This document shows positions 35,955-44,993 of a stretch of 64,000 nucleotides of DNA, one piece after another. The stretch covers positions 1 through 64,000 of the forward strand of contig NZ_MPSB01000007.1 in NCBI RefSeq assembly GCF_001981525.1, read 5' to 3'. The notes beneath the pieces are model-generated. The model saw only the letters and a list, made by a program, of their open reading frames with translations. It made no database searches and had not been told where the DNA came from. The stretch's first letter is position 1. Each line of letters opens with the position of its first letter. Source of the DNA: Sphingomonas jeddahensis. Its GTDB lineage: Bacteria; Pseudomonadota; Alphaproteobacteria; Sphingomonadales; Sphingomonadaceae. The translations under genes were made by a program, and so were the position numbers.

Positions 35955-36365
35955 ATGGATATGACGCTCCAGATTTCAAGATCGCTGGTGGACCAAATCA
36001 ACTCGGAAACGATGCGTTCACGACTGGAGGTCTGCGGATTGCTGCTGGGCCAGCGCAGCCAGGTGGAAGCAATCGCGCCATGTGCGAACGTCCACACGAC
36101 ACCCGCAACTCACTTCGAGCTCGACCCCGCTGCATTGTTTCGCGCGCTGCGGGCGGCGCGGGGGGGCGGATCGCGGGTAATCGGCCATTATCACTCGCAC
36201 CCTTCCGGCGACGCCCTTCCCTCGATCACTGACGCCGCGTCCGCGCCGCCGGACGGTGCCTTTTGGCTGATTGCTGCAAGCAGCGATCTCACCGCTTGGC
36301 GCGCGGTGCACGACGGAGCGGTGCACGGGCGCTTCGATCCGGTGACGCTCGCCATTGCGCCCTAG
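35955..36365 (+). CDS. M67-family (JAMM/MPN) metallopeptidase-like protein
   Basis: 136 residues. The JAMM motif is complete: Glu in L-E-V-C-G-L-L-L-G, then H-Y-H-S-H-P-S-G with Asp ten residues after the last His (S-I-T-D). Bacterial members of this size are relatives of desampylases and of cysteine-synthesis enzymes of the Mec+ type, which cut a C-terminal peptide from a small carrier protein. No carrier protein gene is adjacent. ATG 35955 or 35961 could start it; chpT follows 24 bp later. Confidence 0.85.
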   Translation: MDMTLQISRSLVDQINSETMRSRLEVCGLLLGQRSQVEAIAPCANVHTTPATHFELDPAALFRALRAARGGGSRVIGHYHSHPSGDALPSITDAASAPPDGAFWLIAASSDLTAWRAVHDGAVHGRFDPVTLAIAP

Positions 36366-36389
36366 ACTCTGCTGCGTCATGGAACGGCC

Positions 36390-37034
36390 ATGACCATCGA
36401 CCCCGTCGAGTTCGCCAGCCTCCTCTGCTCGCGCCTGTGCCACGATCTGCTGTCGCCGATCGGCGCGCTCAACAACGGGCTGGAGCTGCTCGCCGACGAG
36501 ACCGATCCGGCGATGCGCGAGCGATGCATGGAGCTGATGGCCGAAAGCGCGCGCACGTCCGCGGCGAAGCTGAAGTTCTTCCGCCTGGCGTTCGGCGCGG
36601 CGGGCGGCTTTGGCGAAGCGGTCGATACGCGCGAGGCGCAGCAGGCGATTGAGGGGCTGTTCGGCGAGGCCAAGCGGCTCAAGATCAACTGGCTGGTAGA
36701 GGAGCCGATGCTACCCAAGGCGGCGATCAAGGTCCTGTTGAACCTGTCGATGATCGCCGGTGATACGCTGGTGCGCGGTGGGTCGCTCGATATCGGCAGC
36801 GAGAGCAGCGACGGCGCGATCGAGATCGTGCTCAAGGTGGAAGGCCCGCGAATCACGCTGGACGAGGAATTGCGCGGCACGCTGGTGGCTGGACGCGCGT
36901 CGGACGCGGTAACCCCGCGTGCGGCGGCGGCGTTCCTGGTGCATGAGATGGTGAAAGCCGCCAACGGGCGCGTCCTGGTGAGCGCGCCGGCGGATGGCGT
37001 GCTGTTGTTCGGAGCGACGATGCGCCCGAAGTAG
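36390..37034 (+). CDS. chpT: Histidine phosphotransferase ChpT
   Basis: 214 residues with a DHp-like hairpin (L-C-S-R-L-C-H-D-L-L-S-P-I-G-A-L-N-N-G, His near 18) and a degenerate, non-ATP-binding kinase-like domain behind it. ChpT passes phosphate from the hybrid kinase CckA to CtrA and CpdR and so controls the alphaproteobacterial cell cycle. The motif and length fit well. It lies 24 bp behind the JAMM gene. CckA and CtrA are not in the window. Confidence 0.92.
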   Translation: MTIDPVEFASLLCSRLCHDLLSPIGALNNGLELLADETDPAMRERCMELMAESARTSAAKLKFFRLAFGAAGGFGEAVDTREAQQAIEGLFGEAKRLKINWLVEEPMLPKAAIKVLLNLSMIAGDTLVRGGSLDIGSESSDGAIEIVLKVEGPRITLDEELRGTLVAGRASDAVTPRAAAAFLVHEMVKAANGRVLVSAPADGVLLFGATMRPK

Positions 37035-37207
37035 CGCCTCTGATCCTCCCTGCCGTGAGAAGCCCTATCCGGTGGGTGAGGGGCGGCGCAGCAGGCCACG
37101 GCCGAGTTACGTTACCCGGCAAGGTTTCATGATATAGCGTTCGAGACCCATATCGATCGGGGTTTGGTCCGGTCGTCCCGGCAATCGCGTCGTTGAGGAT
37201 CCGCATA

Positions 37208-38075
37208 GTGCTTTGGCTCGCGTTGCTCCTTCAATCTGCCCAGCCTGCACAAGCCGAAGCAATGCCGCCGCCGCTCCATGGCGGGCCACGGGACATGGTC
37301 TGTCCTGTCGGCGGTGAGCGCTTCGCCTCATGGCAGGCCTCAAGTTACAGCACCTGGGGTGAACGACCTGATGGCCGACCGTACGGTTACATGCGGTTTC
37401 CATTCCCGCTCCCTGAATGTCCCGGCAACAAGCTGGTCGTGTTCAACGCATTCTCGGCCGCGGAAACGACTGAACTGAGCCGTTTGATCGCACTGCCGGC
37501 GTATCGGAGGATGATTGAAGCGGAGACGAGCTATTATCGTGCCTATTGGCTGGCGACCAATCTCGGGCGGCCGAAAACCGAAGCCCTTTGGTTACTGCTA
37601 TCTGCAATATGGCAGGTTTCGCCTGACGACAGGGCGGGAGCCGCGGCCGTCAAAGCCGATGCAACGCCTCACCCGTTACCAGAAAGTCTTCGTGCGTGAG
37701 ATTCAGCGTCTCGACGCTGCGGTTTCGGCAAAAGATCGCGTGGGGCTGGAGGCACGAGCAGCTAATGCGATGCGGCAGATGGGGCAATTTCGTGTGGCAG
37801 AAGGCTTGCGACAGCAGGCCGAGCAATCACTTGATGGCATGACCGAGAAGGAGGGATGGAACATCTATCTTTCCCGGTTGACGGCTCCGATCGCACGTCA
37901 TGATTCCAGCATCGAGCCGCTCGACATGATCCCGACAATGCAAGTTGCATTTGCATGCGCGCGCGTCGAACCGGCGAGCACCTTCGATCGAACGGCGTGC
38001 GCCGAGCCGGAAGTGGCAGAGAAGGTGCGCGAGCTTCGGCGAATCCGGCAGAAGAATCCGCCAGCGCCGCGGTAA
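37208..38075 (+). pseudogene. Secreted hypothetical protein interrupted by a frameshift
   Basis: Two overlapping frames make one sensible protein. The first, from GTG 37208 (GAGGA 9 bases upstream), gives a signal peptide (L-W-L-A-L-L-L-Q-S-A-Q-P-A-Q-A) and runs to A-L-W-L-L-L-S-A-I-W-Q-V-S-P-D-D. The second continues as L-T-R-Y-Q-K-V-F-V-R-E-I-Q-R-L-D from about 37675 to 38075. Skipping one base near 37660-37675 joins them. A W-L-L-L-x-A-x-W-Q-V...R-Y-x-x-x-F pattern is what intact sphingomonad relatives would show, as I recall them. Either the gene is broken or the sequence has one error here. Function unknown. Confidence 0.6.
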
Positions 38076-38114
38076 ACCCGGAATTTACCGGTGCCGGCGC
38101 ACTGTTGGCCGGCA

Positions 38115-40388
38115 ATGGACGATCTGCTGCAGGAATTCATCGCGGAAACGCGCGAAACGCTTGGCGCTCTGTCAGGCGAGATCGTCGCGTGGGAGGCCGA
38201 TCCGGCTGATCGCGCGCGGCTAGATGCGATCTTCCGCTTCGTCCACACGGTGAAGGGGAGCTGCGGCTTTCTCGATCTCCCGCGGCTGGCGCGGCTCAGC
38301 CATGCGGCCGAGGACGTGCTGCAAAGCGTTCGATCGGGCGAGCGGGTGCCCGACCCCGCGCTGGTCAATGCGGTGCTCGCGATCATCGACCGAATCGGCG
38401 AGATCGTCGAGGCGATCGACGCCGGCAACGCGCTGGACGATTCGACTGAAGACCAGTTGCTTGCTGCGCTGCAGGGCAAGCCTGCCGAGGCACCGCCGCA
38501 GCTCGTCACGCCTGTTTCGAATGCACCGCGCGCGCCGGCGCGTAGCATTCGCCTGTCCGTCGATCTGCTCGACCGGATGATGAACGGCGTGTCGGAGATG
38601 GTGCTGGCGCGCAACGAGCTCGCGCGTCGTTTGCGCGACAGCGGCGATGCCACGCTCGAAACAGCGATCGATCGCCTATCGCTGACGGTTGCCGAATTGC
38701 GCGATACGGTGACGCGCACGCGGATGCAGGCGATCGAATCCTTATTCTCCGCGTTGCCGCGGCTGGTGCGCGACACGGCCGGAACGCTGGGCAAGCGTGT
38801 GTCGCTGGCGATCGACGGCGCCGAGGTGGAGCTTGATCGCGAAATGATCGAGCTGCTGCGCGATCCGTTGGTCCACATCGTCCGTAATGCGATCGATCAC
38901 GGGATCGAGGCACCCGAGGAGCGCCGTCGTGCCGGCAAACCTGAGGTTGGCCGGCTGTCGATTGTCGCGCGCCAATCGGGCAATCGCATCATCGTCGAGA
39001 TTGCCGACGACGGACGTGGGATCGACACGGCGCGGCTCGTTGGCAAGCTGGCGCGGCAGGAGCCGGACCGCGCGGCCGAGCTCAACGCGCTGAGCGAACG
39101 CAGGCGGCTCGACCTGGTGTTCGAGCCGGGCTTGTCGACGCGCGACGAGGTGACCGCCATGTCGGGGCGTGGGGTCGGCATGGATGTGGTGCGCACCAAC
39201 GTCGAGCAGATCGGCGGCAGCATCCGGCTCGACAATGTGCCGGGACGCGGGCTGACGACGACGATCGAAGTGCCGCTGACGTTGGCGATCCTGTCGGCGG
39301 TGGTCATCGAGACCGGCCGCGCGCGCTATGCCGTGCCGCGGCAGTCGGTGGAGGAGATCGTTGCCGCTGGTTCGAGCGCGGTTCGGATCGATGCGGTAGG
39401 CGATGCTTTGCTGGCGACGGTGCGCGGGCGGCGATTGCCGCTCGTGCGGCTCGGCGATGTGCTGGGTGTCGGCGATGCGATCGGCACCATGCTGATGATC
39501 GTGAACCTGCCCGGCGGCACCTTTGCCCTGGGCGTCGATCACGTCGACGATACGCAGGAACTGGTGGTGAAGCCGGTTGCCCCGGCGGTGATGGCGGCGG
39601 GCCTTTATGCCGGCCAGATGCTGCCCGATACCGGCGTGCCGCTGCTGTTGCTGGATTGCGCAGGGGTGGCCGCGGCCGCCGGCGTATCGTTCGAGCGGGT
39701 GGTGGAGGCAGAGCCCGAGATCGAAGAGCCGGCGCCTGAAGGGACATCGGCGCTGCTTTTCGAGGCGCTGGACGGGCAGCGACGGGTAATCCCGCTGGCG
39801 GCGGTGGAGCGGATCGAGCCGGTGCCTGCCGGATCGACGCGCGCGGCGGGGGGGCGCTGGTGGGTGTCGGCGCGCGACGGCGTGCTGCCGTTGATCATCG
39901 ATGCTGGTAAGGCACCTGGAGGATCCGATCTGGCCATGCTGATGCTGGCGAGCACGGAGGCGGCCACCGGTTATCTGGTGCGGCGCGCGCTCGACATCGT
40001 CACGATTCATGATGATCTGCTGCCGTCCAGCAACCCTGCCATAGCGGGCATCGTGGTGATCGAGGGCGAACCGCTGGAGGTGATTGATCCGGTGCGGCTT
40101 GCCGGTGGCGCGGCGCGCGCGGTGAAGCGGCCAATCTGTCTGGTTCAGGGGCTGGACGGCGGCTGGGCGGATAGCATGTTGCGCCCGATGATCGAGGCGG
40201 CCGGTTATCGGGTCGCGCAGGCGCTGGCGCCCGGCGAAGTGGCTGCCGTGACATTGGCAGCCGGTGATGAGCGAGCGACGGGCGGGAATGTGGTCTGGCT
40301 GAGCCGCGATACCGCGACCGGGCGGCCGCAGATCGACCCGCAGGCACTGGCTCAAGCGCTGGCGCTGGCGCCGGGAGCGGGCCGGTGA
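38115..40388 (+). CDS. cheA: Chemotaxis histidine kinase CheA
   Basis: 757 residues. An N-terminal Hpt domain has H-T-V-K-G-S-C-G-F (His 44), followed by a dimerisation domain, an ATP-binding domain (H-I-V-R-N-A-I-D-H-G-I-E, D-D-G-R-G-I-D, M-S-G-R-G-V-G-M-D-V-V) and a CheW-like domain (to about 530). The last 200 residues hold a second CheW-like segment and a receiver-like stretch (I-C-L-V-Q-G-L-D-G-G) in which the phospho-acceptor Asp is not evident. The CheY-binding P2 domain is short or missing. It is first in cheAWYBR; start ATG 38115 matches the Hpt start. Confidence 0.93.
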   Translation: MDDLLQEFIAETRETLGALSGEIVAWEADPADRARLDAIFRFVHTVKGSCGFLDLPRLARLSHAAEDVLQSVRSGERVPDPALVNAVLAIIDRIGEIVEAIDAGNALDDSTEDQLLAALQGKPAEAPPQLVTPVSNAPRAPARSIRLSVDLLDRMMNGVSEMVLARNELARRLRDSGDATLETAIDRLSLTVAELRDTVTRTRMQAIESLFSALPRLVRDTAGTLGKRVSLAIDGAEVELDREMIELLRDPLVHIVRNAIDHGIEAPEERRRAGKPEVGRLSIVARQSGNRIIVEIADDGRGIDTARLVGKLARQEPDRAAELNALSERRRLDLVFEPGLSTRDEVTAMSGRGVGMDVVRTNVEQIGGSIRLDNVPGRGLTTTIEVPLTLAILSAVVIETGRARYAVPRQSVEEIVAAGSSAVRIDAVGDALLATVRGRRLPLVRLGDVLGVGDAIGTMLMIVNLPGGTFALGVDHVDDTQELVVKPVAPAVMAAGLYAGQMLPDTGVPLLLLDCAGVAAAAGVSFERVVEAEPEIEEPAPEGTSALLFEALDGQRRVIPLAAVERIEPVPAGSTRAAGGRWWVSARDGVLPLIIDAGKAPGGSDLAMLMLASTEAATGYLVRRALDIVTIHDDLLPSSNPAIAGIVVIEGEPLEVIDPVRLAGGAARAVKRPICLVQGLDGGWADSMLRPMIEAAGYRVAQALAPGEVAAVTLAAGDERATGGNVVWLSRDTATGRPQIDPQALAQALALAPGAGR

Positions 40389-40816
40389 GCGGCGCGCTTC
40401 ATCTGCTCGCGCATGTCGGCGGGCGGGCCATCGCCGTTTCAGCGGAGGCGGTCGATTCGGTGGTAGACATCCCGGCGATCGTACCTGCACCACGGTCGCA
40501 TCCGGCGGTGCGCGGTTTGGCGGCGCTTCGCAGCCGAGTGGTGACGGTAATCGATACCTGGCAAGTGCTCGATCTGCCGCGCGGTGACGACGATGCACGG
40601 CGCGCGATCATCACGGTGATCGACGGGCACCATCATGCCGTGTTGGTCGATACACTGGAGGATGTCGCGCCGCTTGAGGTGGAGCCCGTCCCCGCAGGCC
40701 TGACTCTTGGGCCACGTTGGGCATCGGTGGTGACAGGATCCGCGGAACGCGACGGCGAGCCGCTACTGGTGGTTGATCTCGCGCGGCTGGTCGGCGGAAT
40801 CGTCGCGGCCAATTAA
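40385..40816 (+). CDS. cheW: Chemotaxis coupling protein CheW
   Basis: 143 residues of a single CheW fold (V-V-D-I-P-A-I-V-P-A-P, V-R-G-L-A-A-L-R-S-R-V-V-T-V-I-D). It links receptors to CheA. It overlaps the cheA stop by four bases, starting GTG 40385, so the two are made in step. A little degenerate compared with enterobacterial CheW but complete in length. Confidence 0.88.
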   Translation: MSGALHLLAHVGGRAIAVSAEAVDSVVDIPAIVPAPRSHPAVRGLAALRSRVVTVIDTWQVLDLPRGDDDARRAIITVIDGHHHAVLVDTLEDVAPLEVEPVPAGLTLGPRWASVVTGSAERDGEPLLVVDLARLVGGIVAAN

Positions 40817-40877
40817 CGCGGTCCTTACCGTTCGGCCTGCACAAGCTTTGGACAGATAAGGTGATGGGGTTCGCGTG

Positions 40878-41243
40878 ATGAAATCATGTCTGGTGGTCGA
40901 CGACTCCAAGGTGATCCGCAAGGTCGCCCGCCATATCCTTGAAGGACTCGATTTCACGGTTTCGGAGGCGGCGGATGGGCGCGAGGCGCTCGACGCCTGC
41001 CTTGCGAGCACGCCCGACGTGATCCTGCTCGACTGGAACATGCCGGTGATGAGCGGGATGGATTTCCTGCGTGCGCTGCGCGAAACTCCGCTGGGTGCCC
41101 GGCCCAAGGTGGTCTTCTGCACCACCGAAAACGGCGTGGCGCACATCCGGGCCGCCATCGAGGCCGGTGCCGACGAATATGTGATGAAGCCGTTCGATCG
41201 CGAGACGCTGCAAAGCAAGTTGCAGATCGTCGGCGCCGCCTGA
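40878..41243 (+). CDS. cheY: Chemotaxis response regulator CheY
   Basis: A 121-residue receiver: acidic pair in V-V-D-D-S-K, phospho-acceptor in V-I-L-L-D-W-N-M-P-V-M-S-G, Thr in F-C-T-T-E and Lys in V-M-K-P-F. The D-W-N-M-P sequence is typical for CheY of the alphaproteobacteria. It lies between cheW and cheB. Start is ATG 40878; the GTG directly before it is an alternative. Confidence 0.92.
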   Translation: MKSCLVVDDSKVIRKVARHILEGLDFTVSEAADGREALDACLASTPDVILLDWNMPVMSGMDFLRALRETPLGARPKVVFCTTENGVAHIRAAIEAGADEYVMKPFDRETLQSKLQIVGAA

Positions 41244-41248
41244 ACGCC

Positions 41249-42310
41249 ATGGCATCGCGCCCGGCCCGATCATTTGCGCCCGCGGGCGCGCGGCAACGCG
41301 TGCTGATCGTCGATGATTCGGCGGTCGCGCGCGCGGTCTTGGCGCGGATGGTGGAGGATGCGGGCGGATGCACCGTGGCAGCCGCGGTGAGCGACGTGCC
41401 GCGTGCCTTGCGCTTTCTGACCGAGGAGACCGTGGACGTCATCCTGCTCGATCTGGAAATGCCGGGGATCGACGGCTTGACCGGCCTTCCGGACCTTCTG
41501 GCCGCGGGAGCCGGGGCCAAGGTGCTGGTGGTTTCCTCGGCAGCGGGCGAAGGCGCCGCAGCGACGATCGAGGCGCTGGCGCTTGGCGCGGCGGACACGC
41601 TGGTGAAGCCGGGCCGCGCCGTGACTTCGGGCGGGTTTGCCCAGGCACTCGGGGAGAAGCTGGCGCGGTTGAACGAACGGCTAGAGCCGGTGGTGAACCC
41701 CGTTGCGCGCCTAGCGGTTCCGCAGCGCGACTTTGACGTGGTGGCGATCGGTGCATCGACGGGCGGCATTCATGCGATCAATGCGCTGTTGCAGGCGCTG
41801 CCGGCCAGCTTCCACGCGCCGATCGTCATCACTCAGCATTTGCCGGCCGCTTTCATCCCTTATTTCGTCGGCCAGTTGGAGGCGGCGACCCGGCGCCGTT
41901 GCGTGGTGGCAAGCGACCGTATGGCGCTGGACGCGGGCATGATCGTGGTGGCGCCAGGCGACGCGCATGTGGTGGCGGCCTTGCTGCCGAGCGGCCGGAC
42001 AGCGGTGCGCCTGTCTCGCACGCCCGTGGCGAACGGCAACATGCCCTCCGTTGATCCCATGTTCGAGACGTTCGCGGATCGGTTCGGGTCGCGGCTGCTC
42101 GCGGTGGTGCTGAGCGGGATGGGACGTGATGGGCTGAAGGGCGCGACGCGGGTGCGCGAACTCGGCGGCACGGTGCTGGCCCAGGACCAGGCAAGCTCGG
42201 TTGTTTGGGGCATGCCCGGCGCGGTGGCGGCGGCGGGCATTGCGGACGCGGTGCTGGCGCCCGAGGCGATCGGTGCCTTTATCGCCGAGCGCAGAGCCGT
42301 GGCGGCATGA
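41249..42310 (+). CDS. cheB: Chemotaxis methylesterase/response regulator CheB
   Basis: 353 residues. The receiver domain (D-V-I-L-L-D-L-E-M-P-G-I-D-G) is joined to a methylesterase domain with catalytic Ser in I-G-A-S-T-G-G, His in Q-H-L-P and Asp in G-M-G-R-D-G. It removes methyl groups from receptors for adaptation. It is 5 bp behind cheY and overlaps cheR by four bases. Confidence 0.93.
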   Translation: MASRPARSFAPAGARQRVLIVDDSAVARAVLARMVEDAGGCTVAAAVSDVPRALRFLTEETVDVILLDLEMPGIDGLTGLPDLLAAGAGAKVLVVSSAAGEGAAATIEALALGAADTLVKPGRAVTSGGFAQALGEKLARLNERLEPVVNPVARLAVPQRDFDVVAIGASTGGIHAINALLQALPASFHAPIVITQHLPAAFIPYFVGQLEAATRRRCVVASDRMALDAGMIVVAPGDAHVVAALLPSGRTAVRLSRTPVANGNMPSVDPMFETFADRFGSRLLAVVLSGMGRDGLKGATRVRELGGTVLAQDQASSVVWGMPGAVAAAGIADAVLAPEAIGAFIAERRAVAA

Positions 42311-43128
42311 CGGCCGTACCCTCCGGCGATACCCCGTACGCCACCCCCATCACGCTGACCGCGCTGGCATCGCTGCTGGAATCGCGCACCGGCCAGCGGA
42401 TTGCCCCCAATCGGGCGTGGCGAATCGATACGGCGCTGAAGCCGCTTGCGGCGGAAAACGGCCTAGGCTCGATCGATGAGTTGGTTGGTCACGTTCGCGG
42501 CGGCAGCAATCCGGCGCTCGCTGACCGGATCGTCGACGCGCTGCTGAACCAGGAAACGTCGTTCTTCCGGGATGCCGGGGCGATCGAGGCTGCGGCGGAA
42601 GCGATCGCCAGCATTGCGCCGGGCACACCGCGCATCTGGTGCGCGGGCTGTGCCACGGGACAGGAGCCGCTGTCATTGGCCATCGCCTTTGCCGAGCGTG
42701 GCGGGGCATTGGCCGATCTGATCGCGACCGACGTATCGGCCGCGGCGATCGCACGGGCGCGGGCGGGGCGCTTCACCCAGTTCGAGATTCAGCGCGGCTT
42801 GCCAATCCGGCGCATGCTTCGCTGGTTTGAGCAGGACGGCGATGATTGGGTCGCACAGGCGGAATTGGTGCGGCGGATCGTGTGGCGACGTAGCAACCTG
42901 GTGGTGGATGCCGCGCCCGGCGGCCGGTTCGATGCGGTGTTCTGCCGCAACGTCCTGTTCTACCTCGCGCCCGAAATGCGGACGCGCGTGTTGGATCTGA
43001 TCGCCGGTAGCTTGCGGCCCGGCGGGCTGCTGATGCTGGGTGCGGGCGAGACGGTGATCGGGCAATCCGGCCGCTTCGTTCCAAGCAAGCGCTTTCGCGG
43101 CCTCTACGAGCTATTGCCCGCGCGTTGA
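42307..43128 (+). CDS. cheR: Chemotaxis receptor methyltransferase CheR
   Basis: 273 residues. An N-terminal helical domain (L-L-E-S-R-T-G-Q-R) is followed by the SAM-binding fold with W-C-A-G-C-A-T-G-Q-E-P-L-S and F-C-R-N-V-L-F-Y. It methylates receptor glutamates. ATG 42307 lies in the ATGA overlap with cheB; the frame extends further upstream inside cheB but that is not coding. Last gene of the che operon. Confidence 0.92.
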   Translation: MTAVPSGDTPYATPITLTALASLLESRTGQRIAPNRAWRIDTALKPLAAENGLGSIDELVGHVRGGSNPALADRIVDALLNQETSFFRDAGAIEAAAEAIASIAPGTPRIWCAGCATGQEPLSLAIAFAERGGALADLIATDVSAAAIARARAGRFTQFEIQRGLPIRRMLRWFEQDGDDWVAQAELVRRIVWRRSNLVVDAAPGGRFDAVFCRNVLFYLAPEMRTRVLDLIAGSLRPGGLLMLGAGETVIGQSGRFVPSKRFRGLYELLPAR

Positions 43129-43193
43129 ACGGCGTAGCGGCGCACGCAGCCGCAATGTAAGGCAAGCGGCATACCGGCCGCGCAGGAGTTTCC

Positions 43194-43883
43194 ATGACGC
43201 CAATCGAGGCGCCATCGCCCAATTTCGACGACCGCACGCTGCCGATCACGATGATCGTGCTCCATTATACCGGCATGGCGGACGGCCCGTCGGCGGTCGC
43301 CCGGCTGCGCGATCCTGCGGCCAAGGTGTCGGCGCATTATGTCGTGGAAGAGGACGGCAGCGTGTTTTGCCTGGTGCCGGAAGACAAGCGCGCCTGGCAT
43401 GCCGGCCGTTCGCACTGGCGCGAGATCGAGGACGTGAACTCCGCCTCTGTCGGTATCGAGATCGTCAATCCCGGGCATGACCATGGCTATCGGCCGTTTC
43501 CCGACGTGCAGATCGATGCGGTGATCCGGCTCGTTCACGGGATCAAGGATCGGTACGAGATCACGCGCGGCAACATCGTCGCGCATTCCGACATTGCTCC
43601 CGCCCGAAAGCGCGATCCCGGCGAGCTGTTTCCCTGGCACAAGCTCGCGCGGTTACGCCTCGCGCTGCCGCGGCCGACGAAGAACCTGATGGACCCGATG
43701 TGGGGGGAGGCGGCGTTCCTGCTCGCGCTGGAGCGCTTCGGCTATGACGTGGCCGACAAGATGGCGGCGATCATGGCCTTTCAGCGGCGGTTTCGCCCGG
43801 AACTGATCGACGGGGAGATCGATGCGGAATGCCGCATGATCCTGCTGGCGTTGTTGCTGCCCAGACCGCAGGGAGATGATTGA
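43194..43883 (+). CDS. N-acetylmuramoyl-L-alanine amidase (AmpD/AmiD type)
   Basis: 229 residues. The Amidase_2 domain shows the zinc ligands in I-V-L-H-Y-T-G and A-H-S-D-I-A-P-A-R-K-R-D-P-G and the central segment S-V-G-I-E-I-V-N-P-G-H. A peptidoglycan-binding-like helix bundle follows (A-I-M-A-F-Q-R-R-F-R-P). There is no signal peptide, so it would act in the cytoplasm like AmpD on anhydromuropeptides in cell-wall recycling, although the binding domain is AmiD-like. Monocistronic. Confidence 0.88.
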   Translation: MTPIEAPSPNFDDRTLPITMIVLHYTGMADGPSAVARLRDPAAKVSAHYVVEEDGSVFCLVPEDKRAWHAGRSHWREIEDVNSASVGIEIVNPGHDHGYRPFPDVQIDAVIRLVHGIKDRYEITRGNIVAHSDIAPARKRDPGELFPWHKLARLRLALPRPTKNLMDPMWGEAAFLLALERFGYDVADKMAAIMAFQRRFRPELIDGEIDAECRMILLALLLPRPQGDD

Positions 43884-44010
43884 GCGCATTGTCCTGCGCG
43901 TCCATTCGTCCCGAAGCATGAGCACAGCTGACCTACAAAAAAGAAAGGGGCCAGCGTGTTAAACGCTGATCCCCTCCCATTGCTGTTGTTTATTGGTGGC
44001 CATGCGAGCC

Positions 44011-44298
44011 TTACTTCTCGCCGTTGTCCTTCACGCCAACGACGGGAACCTCAACCTCGGTCTTTTTGGTGCCGACGACGACTTCCTTGCTGTCGAGATC
44101 GACGTCGGGCATCGCGCCGCCCTTTGCACTCACGTCCACGTCGGGAAGTGCGCCTTCCTTCACGTCGGCGCTCCAGAAGCCCGTCGCGAAGAGTAACACT
44201 GCGATGACGGCGACAATGCCGAGCACGATCGCAATCACGCGACCACCGCCGCGGCGGCGAACGCCTACACCGTCATCGGTTGCGCGATAATCCGCCAT
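44011..44298 (-). CDS. Small membrane protein, stress-regulated candidate
   Basis: 95 residues. A basic N-terminus (R-R-R-G-G-G-R) precedes one membrane helix (about 21-43) and an acidic periplasmic tail with two near-repeats L-P-D-V-D-V-S-A-K and M-P-D-V-D-L-D-S-K. Function unknown; small sphingomonad proteins of this plan are often annotated as hypothetical. GGGAG lies about 7 bases upstream of ATG 44298. An EcfG-type promoter motif stands 37 bp upstream, predicting stress induction. Confidence 0.75.
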   Translation of the reverse strand: MADYRATDDGVGVRRRGGGRVIAIVLGIVAVIAVLLFATGFWSADVKEGALPDVDVSAKGGAMPDVDLDSKEVVVGTKKTEVEVPVVGVKDNGEK

Positions 44299-44334
44299 AT
44301 TACTCTCCCGTTACACGTTGTTTCCAGATAGCCG

Positions 44335-44359
44335 AACCGCCACAGAACGGTTTTGTTCC
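44335..44359 (-). promoter_or_regulatory. EcfG-type promoter of the small membrane protein
   Basis: On the minus strand GGAAC (44359-44355), 16 bases, then GGTT (44338-44335). It has the same one-base deviation as the motif at 6266-6290 and lies 37 bp from the start codon, a normal promoter distance. Confidence 0.5.
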
Positions 44360-44550
44360 GGCTTCGGAATGACGGTCATTTGCAACGAACGGGCGTTTGT
44401 TGTCGGCTTGGTGTCGTTATGTTGAGTGCTGTTGGCGGGTACGGCTCCATCAGGTTCGCCGCCCGGACAACAAGCAGCTTCGCCAATAGGCGTCTGCCGC
44501 TGCGCGGTGATTGCTTTTCATTGCAGTCCCGCTACACGCCGGCGCACATC

Positions 44551-44932
44551 AGAGGGCCGGGCGGCCGCGTCGTGGTTCGCCACGTCGAGGAAAGTCCGGG
44601 CTCCGCGGAACAACGGTGGCGGGTAACGCCCGCCGGGGGTGACCCCAGGGAAAGTGCCACAGAGAGCAGACCGCCTAATCTTTTAGATGAAGGCTTCGGC
44701 CAGGCAAGGGTGAAAGGGTGCGGCAAGAGCGCACCGCGCTTCCGGTAACGGCGGCGGCATGGCAAACCCCACCGGGAGCAAGACCGAATAGGGGCGGCAT
44801 GGGGACTTGATCCCCGGGGTGTGTTCCCACCTGCTGCCCGGGTTGGTTGCTGGAGCGCGTCGGCAACGGCGCGCCGAGAGGAATGGTCGCCCATCCCGAG
44901 AGGGAGGACAGAACCCGGCTTACAGGCCCTCT
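44551..44932 (+). ncRNA. rnpB: RNase P RNA, bacterial type A
   Basis: The RNA matures the 5' ends of tRNAs. The conserved cores are present in order: GAGGAAAGTCCGGGCTCC at about 44587, CAGGGAAAGTGCCACAGAGA (P10/11 region), GGCAAGGGTGAAAGGGTG, GGTAACGGCGG, GGCAAACCCC, GGAGCAAGACCGAATAGG, and the closing AGAACCCGGCTTACAGG. The first and last bases, AGAGGGCC and GGCCCTCT, pair as helix P1 and set the ends. About 382 nt. Confidence 0.95.
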
Positions 44933-44993
44933 GGTGTCATCTTTAACCCCGCCCCTGTTTAACCTTGGCGCTTCAATCGCTAGATGGCGGGGG

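Noticed and set aside
44353..44990. Open frames across the RNase P RNA
   Set aside because: The region is structural RNA with all rnpB core motifs; the frames have no protein features.
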